Made by a program: the position numbers and the translations under genes. Positions 34,838 through 42,452 of a stretch of 64,000 nt of DNA are shown one piece after another. The notes beneath the pieces were generated by a model that was not told where the DNA came from, did not search any database, and worked only from the letters and a program-made list of their open reading frames with translations. The stretch comes from Acidaminococcus hominis (GTDB taxonomy: Bacteria > Bacillota > Negativicutes > Acidaminococcales > Acidaminococcaceae), in NCBI RefSeq assembly GCF_900291475.1, contig NZ_OLMM01000005.1, positions 366,592-430,591 on the forward strand, in the 5' to 3' direction. Every line of letters begins with the position of its first letter. Position 1 is the first letter of the stretch.

Positions 34838-34927
34838 TGTCTAAAGGAATTTGGCATAAAAGGGCGAATAGTATCATAAACGGCTGCTGGCGGGAGCGCC
34901 TAGGTGCTTTCGGGAAAGGAGAATAAA

Positions 34928-35671
34928 ATGGCTCTGTATGCCTTGGGAGATCTGCATTTGGCCTTTCAGGTGAAAGGGAAATCCATGGATTCTTTGGGAC
35001 CGGTCTGGAAGCACCATGAAGAAAAAATTGCCCGGAACTGCCGGGAATTGGTTAAACCGGAGGATACCCTGGTGCTGACCGGGGATCATTCCTGGGGGCG
35101 CAAGCTGAACCAGTGCACCAAGGACCTGGCCTTTATTGAAGCCCTGCCCGGCCGGAAAATTCTGCTGCGGGGCAACCACGATATGTTCTGGGACACGGCC
35201 AAAACCGGAAAGCTCAATGCCCTGTTCCAGGGCCGGCTTTCCTTCCTCCAAAACAATTTTTATGCCTACGGGGATTATGCCCTGGTAGGGACCAAGGGGT
35301 TTACCTTTGAAGGACCCTTCTATTTGGACCGGTACGGCCGGATTATGGGCTGGGACCAGGAAAAGGCGGCGCACGCAGAAAAACTGGTGGTCCGGGAAGC
35401 CCGGCGGTTGGAAATCTCTTTTGCGGCGGCCAAAAAGGCCGGGTATCACAAGTTCATTATGTTCCTTCATTATCCGCCCACCAATATTCTTCAGCAGGAC
35501 AGCATCTTCACCCAGCTGGCCGAGGAGAATGGGGTGGAGCAGGTGGTGTATTCCCACTGCCACGGGAAGGAACAGTTCCACGACAGCCATTTGGGGGACT
35601 ACCATGGCATCCAGTACCATTTGGTATCCGGGGACTATTTGGATTTTCGCCCGATCAAGCTTTTGGACTGA
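34928..35671 (+). CDS. Calcineurin-like metallophosphoesterase
   Basis: A 247-residue dinuclear metallophosphoesterase. The motifs are GDLHLAF (about residues 7-13), GDHSWG with His where many have Asn (~53-58), LRGNHDMFW (~80-88), FLHYPP (~176-181) and YSHCHGK (~206-212). ATG 34928 follows GGAAAGGAGAA. It is a predicted cytoplasmic phosphoesterase of unknown substrate, next to the tRNA genes and likely monocistronic. Confidence 0.87.
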   Translation: MALYALGDLHLAFQVKGKSMDSLGPVWKHHEEKIARNCRELVKPEDTLVLTGDHSWGRKLNQCTKDLAFIEALPGRKILLRGNHDMFWDTAKTGKLNALFQGRLSFLQNNFYAYGDYALVGTKGFTFEGPFYLDRYGRIMGWDQEKAAHAEKLVVREARRLEISFAAAKKAGYHKFIMFLHYPPTNILQQDSIFTQLAEENGVEQVVYSHCHGKEQFHDSHLGDYHGIQYHLVSGDYLDFRPIKLLD

Positions 35672-35707
35672 CCGGAGAAAAAAATGAAAAAAAGTTGTAA
35701 AAAGTAC

Positions 35708-35736
35708 TTGCATTTTTTTCAGGAAAACTCTATACT
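35708..35736 (+). promoter_or_regulatory. Promoter of the tRNA-Gln/tRNA-Glu unit
   Basis: TTGCAT (35708-35713), a 17-nt spacer and TATACT (35731-35736), about 30 nt before tRNA-Gln. Confidence 0.8.
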
Positions 35737-35766
35737 ATAACAGTACTACCGATGAGGTAGATTTAC

Positions 35767-35840
35767 TCCGGGATGGTGTAATGGTAGCACAGGAGATTCT
35801 GGATCTTCTAGTCTGGGTTCGAGCCCTAGTCCCGGAGCCA
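35767..35840 (+). tRNA. tRNA-Gln (anticodon CTG)
   Basis: A complete cloverleaf: acceptor TCCGGGA/TCCCGGA, D arm GTG..CAC, anticodon stem GGAGA/TCTTC with loop TTCTGGA, T arm CTGGGTTCGAGCCCTAG, discriminator G and encoded CCA. Confidence 0.93.
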
Positions 35841-35851
35841 TTTTTTTATCT

Positions 35852-35926
35852 GGCGCCATGGTCAAGAGGCTAAGACGTCGCCCTCTCAAGGCGAAATCAC
35901 GAGTTCAATTCTCGTTGGCGCTACCA
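35852..35926 (+). tRNA. tRNA-Glu (anticodon CTC)
   Basis: Acceptor GGCGCCA/TGGCGCT, D arm GTC..GAC, anticodon stem TCGCC/GGCGA with loop CTCTCAA, T arm ACGAGTTCAATTCTCGT, discriminator A and encoded CCA. It lies 11 nt after tRNA-Gln in the same transcript. CTC is the rarer Glu anticodon and reads GAG. Confidence 0.93.
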
Positions 35927-35980
35927 CGAAAGCACGTGGAATTCCCGCAATTGAGAACTTCACTTATAGTTATATAGATT

Positions 35981-36016
35981 GACGCTGTGGAATCGGTTTC
36001 CAAGGCGTCTTTTTTT
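35981..36016 (+). terminator. Terminator of the tRNA unit
   Basis: GACGC..GGAA and TTCC..GCGTC with a small loop, followed by TTTTTTT. It ends 21 nt before the FecCD permease start. Confidence 0.85.
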
Positions 36017-36037
36017 GTATCTGAAAGGAGGCCAGCC

Positions 36038-37015
36038 GTGCACCAGAAACGGAAGAAAGGCTTACTATTGCTGCTGCTTATGCTTCTGGCAGCCTGTCTG
36101 TTTTCGCTTTTTGCAGGCTTGGTAGGGGTATCTCCGGTCCATTTCTTTTTGGGGAAGCTGACCCCTCTGGAAGAAAATGTGTTATGGAACCTGCGGCTTC
36201 CCCGGCTGCTTTTGGGCTTGGGGGCAGGCAGCGCCCTGGCCGTGTCCGGAGCGGTGCTCCAGGGCATTTTCGGCAATCCCCTGGCGGACCCCGGCCTGCT
36301 GGGGGTGTCTGGAGGCGGCGCCCTGGGGGCGGTGGCGGTACTCCTTTTGGGACTGCCCCAAAAACAGTATCTGTTTCTCCCGCTGGGGGCGTTTTTGGGA
36401 GCCCTTTTGGCTTCCGGTACCGTGGGGGCTCTGGGCCGGCGGGGCGGCAGCGGCCAAAGTGTCCGGCTGCTGCTGGCTGGGGCGGCAGTGAGCCTGTTTT
36501 GCGGGGCCCTTACGGCGGGCCTGCTTTCCTTTGCGCCTGAACCGGTGCTTCGCCAGTATTTTTTCTGGACCCTGGGGGGCCTTTCTTCCGGCACCTGGCA
36601 GCAGGTCCACTGGATTTTGCCGCCTCTTTTTGCCGTACTGCTTCTGCTGTGCCTGTGGGGCCGGCAGCTAAACGTCCTTAGCCTGGGGGAGGAACAAGCC
36701 CTGGCTGTGGGCATGGATGCCGGCCGGTGGCGCAATGGTCTTTTGGCCGTGGTTTCCCTGCTGCTGGGGCTGGCCGTATGCGCCGGGGGCAATATCGGTT
36801 TTATCGGGCTTATGGTGCCCCATATCCTGCGGCTGCAGCTGGGGCCCGACCACCGTTTCCTCCTGCCCCTAAGCGCCCTGGGCGGGGCCGGGCTGCTTAC
36901 TTTCTGTGACAGTCTGGGCCGGCTTGTGGTACCGGGGACGGAAGTGCGGGTAGGGGTGATTACGTCCCTTTTGGGCGCTCCCTATTTTCTCTTTTTGTTA
37001 AGGAAACACTTGTGA
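36038..37015 (+). CDS. FecCD/BtuC-family ABC permease without partners
   Basis: A 325-residue permease of the iron-siderophore/haem/cobalamin import family with about nine to ten helices. The family phrases RLPRLLLGLGAGSALAVSGA (about residues 52-71), NPLADPGLLGVSGGGALGA and GNIGFIGLMVPHILR (~252-266) are intact. I chose GTG 36038, 6 nt after AAGGAGG; the longer open frame runs back through the tRNA terminator. No ATPase or binding protein is nearby, so its partners must be encoded elsewhere. Confidence 0.87.
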   Translation: MHQKRKKGLLLLLLMLLAACLFSLFAGLVGVSPVHFFLGKLTPLEENVLWNLRLPRLLLGLGAGSALAVSGAVLQGIFGNPLADPGLLGVSGGGALGAVAVLLLGLPQKQYLFLPLGAFLGALLASGTVGALGRRGGSGQSVRLLLAGAAVSLFCGALTAGLLSFAPEPVLRQYFFWTLGGLSSGTWQQVHWILPPLFAVLLLLCLWGRQLNVLSLGEEQALAVGMDAGRWRNGLLAVVSLLLGLAVCAGGNIGFIGLMVPHILRLQLGPDHRFLLPLSALGGAGLLTFCDSLGRLVVPGTEVRVGVITSLLGAPYFLFLLRKHL

Positions 37016-37051
37016 AATGGTATAATATAAAGGTTAAGGAGAGTGAGTTTT

Positions 37052-37618
37052 ATGCGTAAAAGTTTTGGAGCAAAACCGTTAAGCTATCCGCTGCCGGTAT
37101 ACATCATCGGCACCTATGATGAAAAGGGCACGCCTGACGCCATGAATGCGGCCTGGGGCGGTATCAGCAATGACCAGGAGATTTCCTTCTGCCTGGCCCG
37201 GACCCATAAGACGGTAGCCAATCTGAAGGCTACAGGCGCCTTCACGGTAAGTATTGCCGTGGAAGCCCAGCTCAAGGCCTGCGATCATGTAGGCGTGGTT
37301 TCTGGCAATAAGGTGCCGGACAAGGTGGCCCAAGCTGGCTTGACGCCGGTAAAATCCACCCTGGTGAACGCACCCTTGTTCCAGGAACTGCCCATGGCCC
37401 TGGAATGCAAGGTCCTGTCCTACGATGAGGAAAGCGAACGGCTGGTAGGGGAAATTGTCAACGTCAGCGCTGACGAAAGCGTCCTGACGGATGGGGTGAT
37501 TGACCCGGCCAAGCTGCGGCCGTTGGTTTACGATCCGGCCAACCACACCTATCTGGTAGCCTGGGAAACGGTGGGCAAAGCCTTCCAGAAACCGGAACTG
37601 ACGGCGGTGAAAAAATAA
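37052..37618 (+). CDS. Flavin reductase-like FMN-binding protein
   Basis: A 188-residue protein of the flavin reductase/FlaRed family, split-barrel FMN binders acting as reductases or flavoproteins. The FMN-site stretch NAAWGGISNDQEISFCLA (about residues 27-44), the TVANLKATGAFTVS loop and a C-terminal YLVAWETVGKAF are typical. An extended -10 TGGTATAAT lies about 30 nt upstream. ATG 37052 is better spaced from AAGGAGA than the in-frame GTG at 37043. It is 3 nt from the phosphodiesterase gene. Confidence 0.85.
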   Translation: MRKSFGAKPLSYPLPVYIIGTYDEKGTPDAMNAAWGGISNDQEISFCLARTHKTVANLKATGAFTVSIAVEAQLKACDHVGVVSGNKVPDKVAQAGLTPVKSTLVNAPLFQELPMALECKVLSYDEESERLVGEIVNVSADESVLTDGVIDPAKLRPLVYDPANHTYLVAWETVGKAFQKPELTAVKK

Positions 37619-37621
37619 TTC

Positions 37622-38167
37622 ATGAAATACCTGATTGCTTCGGATATTCATGGCTCCGCCTATTACTGTGCCCGGCTGCTCCAGGACTTTGCCCGGGAGC
37701 AGGCGGACCGGCTGGTGCTCCTGGGAGATATCCTGTACCACGGCCCTCGGAATGACCTGCCCAGGGAATATGCTCCCAAGCGGGTCATTGATTTGTTAAA
37801 TGGCATCCGGCAGCATATTTTCTGCGTCCGGGGCAATTGCGACGCGGAAGTGGACCAGCTGGTGCTGCACTTTCCCATCTTGGCAGACTATGCCCTTTTG
37901 GAAGCCGGTGGCCGTCTGATTTTTGCTACCCACGGCCACCACTATAACCTGGAACATTTGCCGCCCCTGCAGCCCGGGGACGTGCTGCTCCATGGCCATA
38001 CCCATGTACCGGCCTGGGTACCTTTTGGCCAGAACAACCTGTACCTGAATCCTGGGTCCGTGTCCCTGCCCAAGGGCGGCAGCACCCAGGGGTACCTGCT
38101 TCTGGACGGCAGCACTGCCATCTGGAAAGAACTGGGCGGCCAAACGCTGCACCAGCTGACCCTGTGA
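37622..38167 (+). CDS. yfcE: YfcE-family phosphodiesterase
   Basis: A 181-residue metallophosphodiesterase of the YfcE/MJ0936 family. The metal motifs are SDIHGS (about residues 7-12), LGDILYHGPRND (~34-45), VRGNCDAEVD (~69-78), THGH (~100-103) and LHGHTHVP (~122-129). It starts 3 nt after the flavin reductase-like gene, so the two share a transcript ending at the next hairpin. The physiological substrate is not known. Confidence 0.9.
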   Translation: MKYLIASDIHGSAYYCARLLQDFAREQADRLVLLGDILYHGPRNDLPREYAPKRVIDLLNGIRQHIFCVRGNCDAEVDQLVLHFPILADYALLEAGGRLIFATHGHHYNLEHLPPLQPGDVLLHGHTHVPAWVPFGQNNLYLNPGSVSLPKGGSTQGYLLLDGSTAIWKELGGQTLHQLTL

Positions 38168-38170
38168 AAC

Positions 38171-38207
38171 CTACCTGACAGACCTAAAGTCTGCCAGGTA
38201 TTTTTTT
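38171..38207 (+). terminator. Terminator after yfcE
   Basis: TACCTGACAGAC pairs with GTCTGCCAGGTA around CTAAA, followed by TTTTTTT. Confidence 0.9.
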
Positions 38208-38261
38208 GCTGTTTTTGGGACAGGTACAAAGAAATCTTGCGGTATTTTTGGCGGGTACTGC

Positions 38262-38290
38262 TTGAATATGACGCATGATGGTGATATAGT
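38262..38290 (+). promoter_or_regulatory. Promoter of ppsA
   Basis: TTGAAT (38262-38267), a 17-nt spacer and TATAGT (38285-38290). The -10 box lies inside a perfect palindrome. Confidence 0.75.
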
Positions 38291-38301
38291 ATACACTATA
38301 T
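38284..38301. promoter_or_regulatory. Operator palindrome over the ppsA -10 box
   Basis: ATATAGT (38284-38290), ATAC, ACTATAT (38295-38301): a perfect 7-4-7 inverted repeat covering the -10 and the start site. The adjacent CcpN-like gene product is the obvious candidate to bind it. Confidence 0.65.
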
Positions 38302-38343
38302 TAAAGATAAACAACGCAATAGCGTGGGGTAAAGGAGTAGAAA

Positions 38344-40737
38344 ATGGACAAATCTAAAGAATATCTGTTGTGGTTTGAGCAGCTCGAAAGAAAAGACGTG
38401 GACATTGTCGGCGGCAAATCTTCTTCTTTGGGGGAAATGACTTCCAAAACGGATGTACCCGTTCCCTATGGGTTCGCAACTACGGCTTATGCCTACCGCT
38501 ATTTTATGAAATCCACTGGGCTGGATGAAAAGATCCGCACCCTGCTGGCTGGGCTCACCGATGTGGAAAACAGCGACCAGCTGAGCCGTATCTGCGGCCA
38601 GGTCCGGGCAGCCATTATGGAACAGGAAATGCCCCAGGATTTACAGGAAGCCATCCGCAAGGCCTATCAGGAACTGGCGGACAAAATGGGGGAACAGGAT
38701 CCCTACGTAGCCGTGCGTTCCAGTGCGACCGCAGAAGACCTGCCTGACGCCAGCTTTGCCGGCCAGCAGGATACCTACCTGAACATCCAGGGTGCCGACC
38801 GGGTGACTGCCAAGGTAAAGGAATGCTACGCTTCCTGCTTTACGGACCGGGCTGTGTACTACCGGGAAAAACAGGGCTTTGACCATCTGTCCCTGGCACT
38901 GTCCGCAGTTATCCAAATGATGGTCTTCTCCAAGGCTGCTGGCGTAATGTTTACGGTAAATGTGGCCAACGGGGACGACAAGAATATCATGATTGAAGGG
39001 GCCTATGGCCTGGGCGAATACGTAGTGGGCGGTACCGTTACCCCCGACAGCTACATTGTGTCCAAAGCTGATATGAAAATCCTGTCCGCTACGGTCAATG
39101 AACAGGACGTAATGCTGATCCGCAAAAAGGGTGGGGACTGTGAAGAAGTGCCGGTGCCGGAAGCGGACCGGAAGAAGCAGACCCTGACCAACAGCCAGAT
39201 TTTGGAACTGGCCGGGTACGCCAAGAAAATCGAAGCCCATTACGGCTGCTATATGGATATGGAATGGGGCATTGACGAACGGGACGGCAAGATCTGGATT
39301 CTCCAAGCTCGCCCGGAAACGGTCTGGTCCCGGAGAAACAAACAAAAGAAGGTGGAAGCCGTGCAGGAAGAAAACGCTGGGGAAAACGCCAAGGTTCTGG
39401 TCAAAGGCCTGCCCTCCAGCCCGGGTATGGGCTACGGCAAGGTCCATGTGATTGCGGACCCCAAGGATATTGATGAATTCAAGGACGGGGAAATCCTGGT
39501 AACGGAAATGACCGCGCCTGACTGGGTACCGGCCATGAAAAAGGCCCAGGCCATTGTGACCGACAGCGGCGGCATGACCTGCCACGCTTCCATTGTCAGC
39601 CGGGAACTGGGGATTCCCTGTATTGTAGGTACCAAGAGCCGGGGCCAGGCCGCCACGGAAGTGCTGAAAACCGGGGAAGAAGTTACGGTGGACGCTTCCA
39701 ACGGGGTGGTCTTTGCCGGCAACCTGCAAGTGAAGAAGGCAGCGGCTACTACGGCTGCGGTACAGCCCCAGGTGGTGGCCCAGGAAACCTTCCCGGTAAC
39801 GGGTACCAAAATCTATATGAACCTGGGTGATCCGGCTTTGGCCGAAAAATACGCTTCCCTGCCCTGCGACGGTATTGGCCTCATGCGGGAAGAATTCATT
39901 TGGACCACCTACATTCATGAACATCCCTTATATTTAATCAAAACTGGTCATCCGGAAAAAGTGGTGGAATCCTTGGCTGAAGGCTTCCGGAAGGTCTGCG
40001 CTGCCATGGCTCCCCGGCCGGTTACCCTGCGCTTCAGCGACTTTAAGTCCAGCGAATACCGGGATCTGAAAGGCGGCGAAGAATTTGAACCCCATGAATC
40101 CAGTGCCTTGCTGGGCTGGAGAGGTGCTTCCCGTTACTATGATCCCAAGTACACCGCCGCCTTCCGGCTGGAAATTGCTGCCGTACGGAAGGTCCGGGAA
40201 GAATATGGCCTGAAGAACCTGAACGTAATGATTCCTTTCTGCCGCACCGTGGACGAAGCCCGAAAAGTGGTGGAAATCATGGCCGAAGAAGGGCTGCACA
40301 GAGGGCCGGACTTTAAGGTTTGGCTGATGGCAGAAATCCCTGCCAACATTATCCTGGCTGACCAATTCAACCGGTTTGTGGACGGCTACTCCATCGGTTC
40401 CAACGACCTGACCATGCTGACCTTGGGCTGCGACCGTGACAATGATGCCATTGCCCATCTGTTTGACGAACGGAACCTGGCAGTAAAACGGGCTGTCCGT
40501 CACCTGATTGAAGTGGCCCACAAGGACGGCAAGACCGTTTCCATCTGCGGCCAGGCTCCCAGCGTATATCCGGAATTTGCCGAATTCCTGGTACAATGCG
40601 GCATTGACAGTATGTCCGTGAACCCGGATACGGTGAAGTTCACCAAGAAAATGGTGGCCCAGGTGGAACAGCGCTTGATTCTGGACCAGTTGACGGGACG
40701 GGGCCGGAACCGCCACGAGGAAGAACTGGCCTGGTAA
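38344..40737 (+). CDS. ppsA: Phosphoenolpyruvate synthase (pyruvate, water dikinase)
   Basis: A 797-residue enzyme making PEP from pyruvate, ATP and water. The N-terminal ATP-grasp part has VGGKSSSLGEM (about residues 22-32) and VRSSATAEDLPDASFAGQQD. The swivelling phosphohistidine domain has GGMTCHAS with His414 and neighbouring Thr412, the residue that PpsR-type regulators modify. The C-terminal PEP domain has GSNDLTMLTLGCDRDN and a catalytic Cys near 735 (SICGQAPS). Length and motifs fit PpsA rather than the longer PpdK. Its regulator genes follow. Confidence 0.93.
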   Translation: MDKSKEYLLWFEQLERKDVDIVGGKSSSLGEMTSKTDVPVPYGFATTAYAYRYFMKSTGLDEKIRTLLAGLTDVENSDQLSRICGQVRAAIMEQEMPQDLQEAIRKAYQELADKMGEQDPYVAVRSSATAEDLPDASFAGQQDTYLNIQGADRVTAKVKECYASCFTDRAVYYREKQGFDHLSLALSAVIQMMVFSKAAGVMFTVNVANGDDKNIMIEGAYGLGEYVVGGTVTPDSYIVSKADMKILSATVNEQDVMLIRKKGGDCEEVPVPEADRKKQTLTNSQILELAGYAKKIEAHYGCYMDMEWGIDERDGKIWILQARPETVWSRRNKQKKVEAVQEENAGENAKVLVKGLPSSPGMGYGKVHVIADPKDIDEFKDGEILVTEMTAPDWVPAMKKAQAIVTDSGGMTCHASIVSRELGIPCIVGTKSRGQAATEVLKTGEEVTVDASNGVVFAGNLQVKKAAATTAAVQPQVVAQETFPVTGTKIYMNLGDPALAEKYASLPCDGIGLMREEFIWTTYIHEHPLYLIKTGHPEKVVESLAEGFRKVCAAMAPRPVTLRFSDFKSSEYRDLKGGEEFEPHESSALLGWRGASRYYDPKYTAAFRLEIAAVRKVREEYGLKNLNVMIPFCRTVDEARKVVEIMAEEGLHRGPDFKVWLMAEIPANIILADQFNRFVDGYSIGSNDLTMLTLGCDRDNDAIAHLFDERNLAVKRAVRHLIEVAHKDGKTVSICGQAPSVYPEFAEFLVQCGIDSMSVNPDTVKFTKKMVAQVEQRLILDQLTGRGRNRHEEELAW

Positions 40738-40801
40738 CAACGACTATACAGCGGACGGAAGCTGAGACCTTTCCGTCAAAGCGGAACAGGGGCAAAAGCA
40801 T

Positions 40802-40830
40802 TTGCGGCGGCCCCTGCTTTGCTTTATAAT
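40802..40830 (+). promoter_or_regulatory. Promoter of the CcpN-like gene
   Basis: TTGCGG (40802-40807), a 17-nt spacer and TATAAT (40825-40830). A hairpin without a good T-run (GACGGAA/TTCCGTC, 40755-40779) lies between ppsA and this promoter. Confidence 0.75.
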
Positions 40831-40872
40831 AGAAAGCCAGACGGCAGGGCCGGAAAAAGGAGATGAGCCCCC

Positions 40873-41529
40873 ATGCCTCTTAGTGAGCGGCAAAAGAAGA
40901 TAGCAGAAATCGTACGACAAACTGGACCGGTGGCAGGGGAAACCATTGCCCGGGAACTGGGCCTGAGCAGGGCTGCCCTGCGGTCCGATCTGGCCATTTT
41001 GACCATGAGCGGCATTTTGGATGCCCGGCCCCGGGTGGGGTATTTCTATACGGGAAAGAACACCCTGGGTATGCTTCAGGAGGAACTGTCCTCCATTACC
41101 GTGGAGGATATCAAGTCGGTGCCCATTGTTATCGGCAGCGACAAAAGCGCTTACGATGCGGTGCTGACCATGTTTCTGGAAGACGTGGGCACGGTGTTTG
41201 TGGTGGAGCCTCCGGACGGGCTGCTTTACGGGGTGGTTTCCCGGAAGGATTTGCTGAAGGCAGCCCTGAATGCAGGCTCCGACCTAAGCCATATGCCCAT
41301 TGCCATGGTCATGACCCCGCTGAGCAAAATGATTTGTGCCGATCCGGAAGAACCGGCGGCCCAGGCGGCCCGGCGGCTTATGGACCACGAAATCGACTGT
41401 TTGCCGGTAGTTCGGAAAGTGGAAGAGGACCCCAAGCGGCTGCAGTTGATTGGCCGGGTCAGCAAAACAAATTTTACCCGTCTGCTGGTAGAACTGGCAG
41501 AGGGGAAGGGAGGCAACTATCATAGCTAA
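40873..41529 (+). CDS. ccpN: CcpN-like regulator: HTH plus two CBS domains
   Basis: A 218-residue protein with an N-terminal helix-turn-helix (LSERQKKIAEIVRQTGPVAG... LSRAALRSDLAILTM, residues 3-50) and a CBS pair (about 75-210), the domain plan of CcpN, the Bacillus repressor of gluconeogenic genes that senses adenylate levels. AAAAAGGAGATG precedes the ATG. In Bacillus ccpN is followed by the PPDK regulator gene, as here. Its likely targets are ppsA and itself; the end overlaps ppsR. Confidence 0.87.
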   Translation: MPLSERQKKIAEIVRQTGPVAGETIARELGLSRAALRSDLAILTMSGILDARPRVGYFYTGKNTLGMLQEELSSITVEDIKSVPIVIGSDKSAYDAVLTMFLEDVGTVFVVEPPDGLLYGVVSRKDLLKAALNAGSDLSHMPIAMVMTPLSKMICADPEEPAAQAARRLMDHEIDCLPVVRKVEEDPKRLQLIGRVSKTNFTRLLVELAEGKGGNYHS

Positions 41530-42343
41530 GGCACCGATTATCTACGCAATTTCTGACTCCATTGGAGAAACGTCGGAATCGGTGGTGCGCGCCACCACCA
41601 GCCAATTTGTGCAGGAAAAGTTTGACATCATCCGGGTTCCTTACGTCAAGAGCACGGAACAGATTGAGAAAATCCTGGCGGAAGCCAAGGAACAGAATGC
41701 CATTGTATGCTATACCATGGTTTCTCCGGAAATGCGGGAAGCCATTGCCCAAAAAGCTATGGAGCTGGATGTGGAAGTGGTGGATATCCTGGGGCCGGTG
41801 CTGAAGGCCATTGAAAAGACCTCCGGCCTCCTGCCCAAGAACCAGCCGGGGCTGATTCACGCTTTGGACCACGAGTATTTCAAACGGGTGGCCGCTGTGG
41901 AATTTGCCATCAAGTACGATGATGGGAAAAATCCCTGGGGCTTGGCCAAGGCTGACCTGGTTATTATCGGGGTATCCCGGACGTCCAAGACGCCGCTTTC
42001 CATGTACCTGGCCAACAAGCAGCTGAAGGTAGCCAACGTGCCCCTGGTGCCGGAGATTCCGCCGCCGGAGGAACTGTTCAAGGTGCCCTCCAATCGGATT
42101 ATCGGGCTTCTGATTGATCCCCATAAGCTCAACGAAATCCGCATAGCACGGCTCAAGGCCATGGGGCTAACGGACGGAGCCAATTATGCCGACCTGCGCC
42201 GGATCCAGGAAGAACTGGACTACGCCCGGGCCATTATGCAGCGGCTCCACTGCATGGTAATCAATGTGTCCAACCGGGCTATTGAAGAAACGGCCAGCCT
42301 GATTTTGGAATATCTGCGGAAGCGGTTTGGCTACGACTATTAA
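41522..42343 (+). CDS. ppsR: PEP synthase regulatory kinase/phosphotransferase (DUF299), non-standard start
   Basis: A DUF299 bifunctional regulator that inactivates PEP synthase by ADP-dependent threonine phosphorylation and restores it by Pi-dependent dephosphorylation. Read from ATA 41522 it has 273 residues, the family length, beginning MAKAPIIYAISDSIGETSES. The nucleotide loop GVSRTSKTPLS is at about 156-166. No ATG, GTG or TTG exists in frame between the upstream stop (41489) and GTG 41582, which would remove the conserved ISDSIGET strand. GGGAGG ends 8 nt before the ATA. The start is inferred. Confidence 0.82.
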   Translation: MAKAPIIYAISDSIGETSESVVRATTSQFVQEKFDIIRVPYVKSTEQIEKILAEAKEQNAIVCYTMVSPEMREAIAQKAMELDVEVVDILGPVLKAIEKTSGLLPKNQPGLIHALDHEYFKRVAAVEFAIKYDDGKNPWGLAKADLVIIGVSRTSKTPLSMYLANKQLKVANVPLVPEIPPPEELFKVPSNRIIGLLIDPHKLNEIRIARLKAMGLTDGANYADLRRIQEELDYARAIMQRLHCMVINVSNRAIEETASLILEYLRKRFGYDY

Positions 42344-42367
42344 GCCAACGAAAAGTGAAAATGTCAG

Positions 42368-42410
42368 AAAAAAGGGTTTCCTTGTAAAAAGAAGGAAATC
42401 CTTTTTTTTT
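42368..42410 (+). terminator. Terminator after ppsR
   Basis: AAAAGGGTTTCCTT pairs with AAGGAAATCCTTTT, with a long T-run. Confidence 0.9.
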
Positions 42411-42452
42411 GTCGAATACATATATTATCGTGGAAAAAAGGATGAACACTGC

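Noticed and set aside
35905-36792. 295-codon ORF on the minus strand
   Set aside because: Antisense to the FecCD permease; Ser/Pro/Arg-rich shadow that also crosses the tRNA terminator.
38344-40737. Pyruvate, phosphate dikinase (PpdK)
   Set aside because: PpdK is usually about 870-890 residues with different ATP-grasp motifs; 797 residues and the GSNDLTMLTLGCDRDN form fit PEP synthase.
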